Assembly (NCBI RefSeq): GCF_020742345.1
Contig: NZ_DYXC01000094.1
Location: forward strand, 1 to 8,126
Direction: 5' to 3'
From: Enteractinococcus helveticum
GTDB taxonomy: Bacteria; Actinomycetota; Actinomycetes; Actinomycetales; Micrococcaceae
Length of the DNA: 8,126 nt
Made by a program: the position numbers and the translations under genes. Below the pieces are notes generated by a model. The model worked only from the letters and a program-made list of their open reading frames with translations, was not told the DNA's origin and ran no database searches. Shown one piece after another: positions 5,459 through 8,126 of this stretch (within the stretch, counting starts at the first letter, position 1; each line of letters begins with the position of its first letter).

Positions 5459-6676
5459 ATGACCACCCGCACCCCACGCCGAGTTCAGCGTGTTTGGGAC
5501 TGGCTCACCGGGACACGAGCCCAGCGCTCCACCTATTGGCTTATTCTTGGCCCCACCATTGGGCTAACGTGCATTGGTGTCGTGATGGTCGTATCTGCTT
5601 CTTCTGTAGAAGCTATTGGCGGTGCCGGGTCCTTTGCTTCGCTGACCTCACAGGGTTTATACGCAGCACTTGGACTCGGGCTGTTATTTTGGATGAAAAA
5701 GTGGAAACGGAAAACCTACTATAGGTTGGCCGTGATCATACTGCTGCTTAGCGTCGCCCTGCTCTTATTAATCTTTACGCCATTGGGATTTGAAATTAAT
5801 GGCGGCCGTCGGTGGATCCGACTGGGAGGATTCTCTTTCCAACCTTCCGAGGCAGCAAAGCTGGCATTTAGTGTTTGGGCTGCCTATGCACTAAGCGAGA
5901 AACTCAAGACCACAAACTACGGGAAAGATCTCCTGATCCCGGTGGTGTTTCCATTCGGTGCTGCAATCGTGATGCTAATTCTTGCAGGCAAGGATATTGG
6001 TACCGTACTCATCGTCTTGACGATCATCGCAACGATCCTCTTCCTCGCTGGGGTTCGTACCATCTATTTACTCATCACGGCAGGCATTGGATTAGTAGCG
6101 CTGATCGTGGTGACTATGCAGTCGGGCAACCGCATGATGCGCATTGACGCTTGGCTCGGCAAGTGCGATCACCCGGCCGACCCGTGTTTTCAGTACGAGC
6201 AAGGGGTTTTTGCATTAGCTTCAGGAGGCTGGTTTGGTGTTGGGCTAGGCCAGTCCCGCCAGAAGTGGTCGTATATCCCTGAAGCCGGCAACGACCTTAT
6301 CCTTGCTGTGCTGGGGGAAGAATTGGGCCTGGCTGGTACCTTATTGATTATCGGGTTATTCATGGCTCTGGGCATCGGTATGTTTCGGGTTGCATACCAC
6401 ACCACTGATCCGTTCGTCCTCATCTCCACAGGCGCCATCATGACCTGGCTGTTGGGCCAAGCCATTATGAACATTGCTATGGTCACCGGCCTACTTCCTA
6501 TCATCGGGGTTCCGCTCCCCTTCATTTCTGCAGGCGGTTCTGCTTTGATGATGAGCATCCTGGCTTCAGGCGTTGTTCTTTCGTTTGCGACGCATCAAGA
6601 AACCAACCCGGTAGACCACAGCCTCATCAGACTCCCTGAAGTTTCAGGGCACCGTGTGGTCGAGCTGAGAATGTAG
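5459..6676 (+). CDS. ftsW: SEDS-family peptidoglycan glycosyltransferase, FtsW/RodA type
   Basis: The 405-residue product is a polytopic membrane protein of the SEDS family, which polymerises lipid II glycan strands together with a class B penicillin-binding protein. Family blocks appear in order: NGGRRWI (114-120), FQPSEAAKLAF (127-137), GKDIGT (177-182), the long extracellular loop with ASGGWFGVGLGQSRQKW (254-270), YIPEAGNDLILAVLGEELG (272-290) containing the presumed catalytic Asp (D279), and GLLPIIGVPLPFISAGGSA (344-362). About ten helices are predicted. Two cysteines (236 and 243) in the outer loop could form a disulfide. The start at 5459 is chosen for AAGGAG four bases upstream; an in-frame ATG at 5375 would add 28 unlikely residues. 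No dcw-cluster genes flank it, so it may be a second FtsW or a RodA-like paralogue rather than the main division enzyme. The exact subfamily is uncertain. Confidence 0.9.
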   Translation: MTTRTPRRVQRVWDWLTGTRAQRSTYWLILGPTIGLTCIGVVMVVSASSVEAIGGAGSFASLTSQGLYAALGLGLLFWMKKWKRKTYYRLAVIILLLSVALLLLIFTPLGFEINGGRRWIRLGGFSFQPSEAAKLAFSVWAAYALSEKLKTTNYGKDLLIPVVFPFGAAIVMLILAGKDIGTVLIVLTIIATILFLAGVRTIYLLITAGIGLVALIVVTMQSGNRMMRIDAWLGKCDHPADPCFQYEQGVFALASGGWFGVGLGQSRQKWSYIPEAGNDLILAVLGEELGLAGTLLIIGLFMALGIGMFRVAYHTTDPFVLISTGAIMTWLLGQAIMNIAMVTGLLPIIGVPLPFISAGGSALMMSILASGVVLSFATHQETNPVDHSLIRLPEVSGHRVVELRM

Positions 6677-6701
6677 CGTGGCGTTCGTACAACACATCTT
6701 G

Positions 6702-6720
6702 CGGGGCCTGCGCGGCCCCG
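6702..6720 (+). terminator. GC-rich hairpin after the ftsW-like gene
   Basis: Perfect 7-base arms (CGGGGCC at 6702-6708, GGCCCCG at 6714-6720) surround a five-base loop, 25 bp after the stop. There is no U run behind it. The position and stability suit a terminator of the actinobacterial, tail-less kind. Confidence 0.6.
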
Positions 6721-7173
6721 TCGAGCATCAAAGACCGCGCACTACGGTGGTCGAGCCAGGTTGGGTGGTTTCTCGGTGCTGTGACCGCTGAGATATTACT
6801 ACGTGGCTTTGGTGCTCAGCGAACGTCCAACTGAAAAGTGGCAGTCATGGTACCGGGGCAGACAATTATTGCCTGTGCTGGTTCTAGTCCATTCCTGGCA
6901 GATCTGGGCAAGTGCCCTGGAGTTCGATAAGGGCACCTCGCAGTATCTTTCACCCAACTCACAGGAACTCTAAGCTCAGTAAAAACATTGCCATATTCGG
7001 ATGTTGTGGTGGATAGTGCGGGTTGAACGTACTTTTCGGCGGTAGTTCAGCGCTACCAGGAGCTGGGTTACCAGGAAGTAACGCAGCTTCAGGCCAGGAC
7101 AACGGTAACCGTGGCAACCTTTAGATATACGACGCCGACTACGCCTTTGAGTACACAGCACCGCACCTCCGAA

Positions 7174-7187
7174 GGCACCGCGGTGCC
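7174..7187. promoter_or_regulatory. 14 bp perfect palindrome upstream of the small membrane protein gene
   Basis: GGCACCGCGGTGCC reads the same on both strands. Its centre lies about 80 bp before the predicted transcription start at about 7261, a suitable distance for an operator. It may also be chance in GC-rich DNA. No regulator gene is nearby to connect it with. Confidence 0.35.
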
Positions 7188-7245
7188 ACGCCACCGAGAA
7201 CTTCATCGATGGACCTCGAACACGCATACCAAATCTTGACAAACG

Positions 7246-7254
7246 TGGGATAAT
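7246..7254 (+). promoter_or_regulatory. extended -10 promoter for the small membrane protein gene
   Basis: TGG directly followed by GATAAT (7249-7254) matches the extended -10 pattern TGn-TATAAT with one change. Transcription would start near 7261. A TTGACA at 7236-7241 lies only 7 bp before the -10 box, far too close to act as its -35 partner. Confidence 0.5.
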
Positions 7255-7266
7255 AGAGACATGAGA

Positions 7267-7300
7267 GTCGCGGAGCAAGCGGCCTCGCTGCTTCCGCGAC
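7267..7300 (+). promoter_or_regulatory. 5' leader hairpin before the small membrane protein gene
   Basis: GTCGCGGA (7267-7274) pairs with TCCGCGAC (7293-7300). Inside, GCA and GCG pair with TGC and CGC, with one bulged base on each side and a four-base GCCT loop, giving about 14 base pairs. The hairpin would form within the first 40 nt of the predicted transcript and ends 5 nt before the ribosome binding site. It may stabilise the message or tune translation. Confidence 0.6.
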
Positions 7301-7317
7301 CGCTCGGAAGGAACATC

Positions 7318-7695
7318 ATGTCACGCATCAGTATAATTCTCGGTATTGTGCTTATTCTGGTGGGCGGTGCTGCCTACGGCATGACGTCGCCGGCCACCTG
7401 GGTAGCGCTCGTTCCCTCAATGCTCGGCTTAGCGTTTGTTGCCTGTGCCGTCCTCGACCTGTTGAGCGAAGTCGCCGGCACCATCCTCGGACTTATCGTT
7501 GCTCTGGTTGGCCTCGGAACAACGTTCATGCACGTCATGGATCTGGGAGCCCTGTTCGCCGGAACGGCTGACCAGCCTGCAATCATTATCACCAGTGTGA
7601 TCACTTTCGTTTTGTTGATCGCCTACGGGGTGTTTGCGATTCGCAGTCTGGTAGCTGCCGCCCGCGCGCACCGACATTCAGCAGCAGCCGCCTAA
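7318..7695 (+). CDS. small four-helix integral membrane protein of unknown function
   Basis: The 125-residue product has four hydrophobic segments, at about residues 3-20, 26-46, 53-73 and 88-110, and ends in a short basic, alanine-rich tail (ARAHRHSAAAA). A single acidic residue in the second helix (D47) and a MHVMD turn (71-75) are the only notable polar sites inside the hydrophobic part. I know small proteins of similar layout from many bacteria but none with an assigned role, so no function is proposed. The ATG at 7318 is chosen because GGAAGGA lies 5 bp before it. An in-frame ATG at 7261, at the predicted transcript 5' end, would add 19 residues (MRVAEQAASLLPRPLGRNI) if read as a leaderless start, but those bases also form the leader hairpin. 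The gene stands alone, with a hairpin 25 bp downstream. Confidence 0.75.
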   Translation: MSRISIILGIVLILVGGAAYGMTSPATWVALVPSMLGLAFVACAVLDLLSEVAGTILGLIVALVGLGTTFMHVMDLGALFAGTADQPAIIITSVITFVLLIAYGVFAIRSLVAAARAHRHSAAAA

Positions 7696-7719
7696 CCAAG
7701 TATTTCAGGAGGTACTAGT

Positions 7720-7753
7720 CCAGCGCTAAACGCCGAGTAGGTGTCAGCGCTGG
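7720..7753 (+). terminator. inverted repeat, possible terminator of the small membrane protein gene
   Basis: Perfect 8-base arms CCAGCGCT (7720-7727) and AGCGCTGG (7746-7753) enclose an 18-base loop. TAG/CTA just outside can extend the stem with a one-base bulge. It starts 25 bp after the stop codon and has no U run. Confidence 0.45.
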
Positions 7754-7818
7754 CTACTACACGGAATCACTAGAAGTAGCTGGTCCTGATAACAGTCTAT
7801 TCATAGCCGACGTTTTGT

Positions 7819-8126
7819 TGGACTAGGAACCGACCTGAGAGTGATCGGATCCAGACAACCCCGGCGCCAAAAGAATATCGCAGATCACGCACCATATTGG
7901 TTACAGGCTGCATGTGAAAAGCACCCTGCTATTGCAGAGTGGTTGTTAAAGGCGGATGGCCCCGATCAATTTGGGTTGATCGGGGCCATCCACCTTTAAC
8001 CACCACTCTGCAATAGCAGGGTGCTTTTCACGTGCAGTCCGTAAACAATGCGGTGCGTCATCTGGGATAATCTTTTGGCGCCGGGGTTGTCTGGATCCGA
8101 TCACTCTCAGGCCGCTTCCTAGTACA
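7819..8126. repeat. long imperfect palindrome (fold-back or MITE-like element), right end not resolved
   Basis: Left arm 7819-7969 and right arm 7976-8126 are reverse complements at 137 of 151 positions without any gap, around a six-base loop TTTGGG (7970-7975). The perfect blocks are 7834-7874 (41 bp), 7914-7943 (30 bp) and 7954-7969 (16 bp) with their partners. Nine of the 14 mismatches are crowded into 7875-7913. Pairing still holds at the last bases of the window, so the element may extend further right, and perhaps left. No transposase motif, no gene with a ribosome binding site and no target-site duplication can be seen. If transcribed it would form a hairpin of about 150 bp. It could be a mobile fold-back element, two repeat copies lying tail to tail, or a large bidirectional terminator. 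Confidence 0.85.

Larger units (their letters stand above)
6721..7260. other. 540 bp region without a convincing gene, rich in small inverted repeats
   Basis: Open frames here are short and lack ribosome binding sites. Visible structures are CGCTGAG/CTCAGCG (6786-6792 and 6815-6821), GTGCCCT/AGGGCAC (6912-6918 and 6930-6936), GGTAG/CTACC (7041-7057), AGCTG-G-GTTAC pairing with GTAAC-G-CAGCT (7061-7088), ACGGT-A-ACCGT (7102-7112), and the 14 bp palindrome at 7174-7187. The region could hold a regulatory RNA, decayed DNA or operators. Nothing in it matches an RNA family that I recognise. Confidence 0.5.

Noticed and set aside
6822..6860. Possible insertion-sequence end (GTCCAACTGAAAAGTGGCAG)
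   Set aside because: The string vaguely recalls ends of some IS elements, but no matching inverted copy, transposase remnant or target duplication is visible in the window.
6848..6931. 27-residue plus-strand frame starting MVPGQTIIACAGSS
   Set aside because: Too short, no good ribosome binding site, and its end overlaps an inverted repeat. It is indistinguishable from chance.
7236..7254. TTGACA at 7236-7241 and GATAAT at 7249-7254 as a standard promoter pair
   Set aside because: The spacer is only 7 bp instead of about 17. The -10 box is better explained as an extended -10 element.
6976..7278. Minus-strand open frame of 100 codons with a hydrophobic stretch YFLVTQLLVAL
   Set aside because: No ribosome binding site, the start overlaps the promoter and leader of the next gene, the composition is rich in Arg and Cys, and no family is recognisable.
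7819..8126. The long palindrome as a sequencing or assembly fold-back artefact
   Set aside because: An artefact copied from one molecule would have near-identical arms. Here 14 of 151 positions differ, and they cluster, so the arms have a real separate history.

Overview
The window reads as chromosomal DNA of an actinobacterium, most likely from the Micrococcales. The base is mid-GC (mid-50s percent by eye), GTG starts are used, two genes look as if they could be transcribed without a leader, and the protein sequences have an actinobacterial character. There is no rRNA, tRNA or universal marker gene here, so the placement is an inference from protein style. No CRISPR array, intact transposase, phage gene or toxin-antitoxin pair is visible.

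Layout. Positions 1-177 hold the tail of a rightward gene that enters from the left edge. It overlaps by 23 bp the end of a leftward two-gene operon (2253 to 155): a zinc-dependent alcohol dehydrogenase followed by a short flavin amine oxidase, joined by a GTGA stop/start overlap. A LysR-type regulator (2363-3268) diverges from the operon. The shared 109 bp spacer carries a 25 bp dyad, a perfect TATAAT only 8 bp before the regulator's ATG, and a plausible promoter for the operon. The arrangement suggests a regulated module in which an amine is oxidised to an aldehyde and the aldehyde is then interconverted with an alcohol. Next come a 94-residue dimeric alpha/beta-barrel (ABM-like) protein (3393-3677), a strong hairpin terminator, and a 12-TM MFS transporter (3777-5039).

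After a 419 bp spacer comes a SEDS-family FtsW/RodA-type glycan polymerase (5459-6676) standing alone, without murD, murG or other dcw neighbours, followed by a GC-rich hairpin. A 540 bp stretch without a convincing gene (6721-7260) holds several small inverted repeats and a 14 bp perfect palindrome. A small four-helix membrane protein (7318-7695) follows. Its transcript is predicted to begin at an extended -10 promoter and to fold almost at once into a 34 nt hairpin just before the ribosome binding site.

The most unusual item is at the right end. From about 7819 to the last base the DNA is one long imperfect palindrome: arms of at least 151 bp, 137 of 151 positions matching, around a 6 bp loop. 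It carries no recognisable gene and may be a fold-back or MITE-like element, or two tail-to-tail copies of a repeat. Its right boundary lies at or beyond the window edge.
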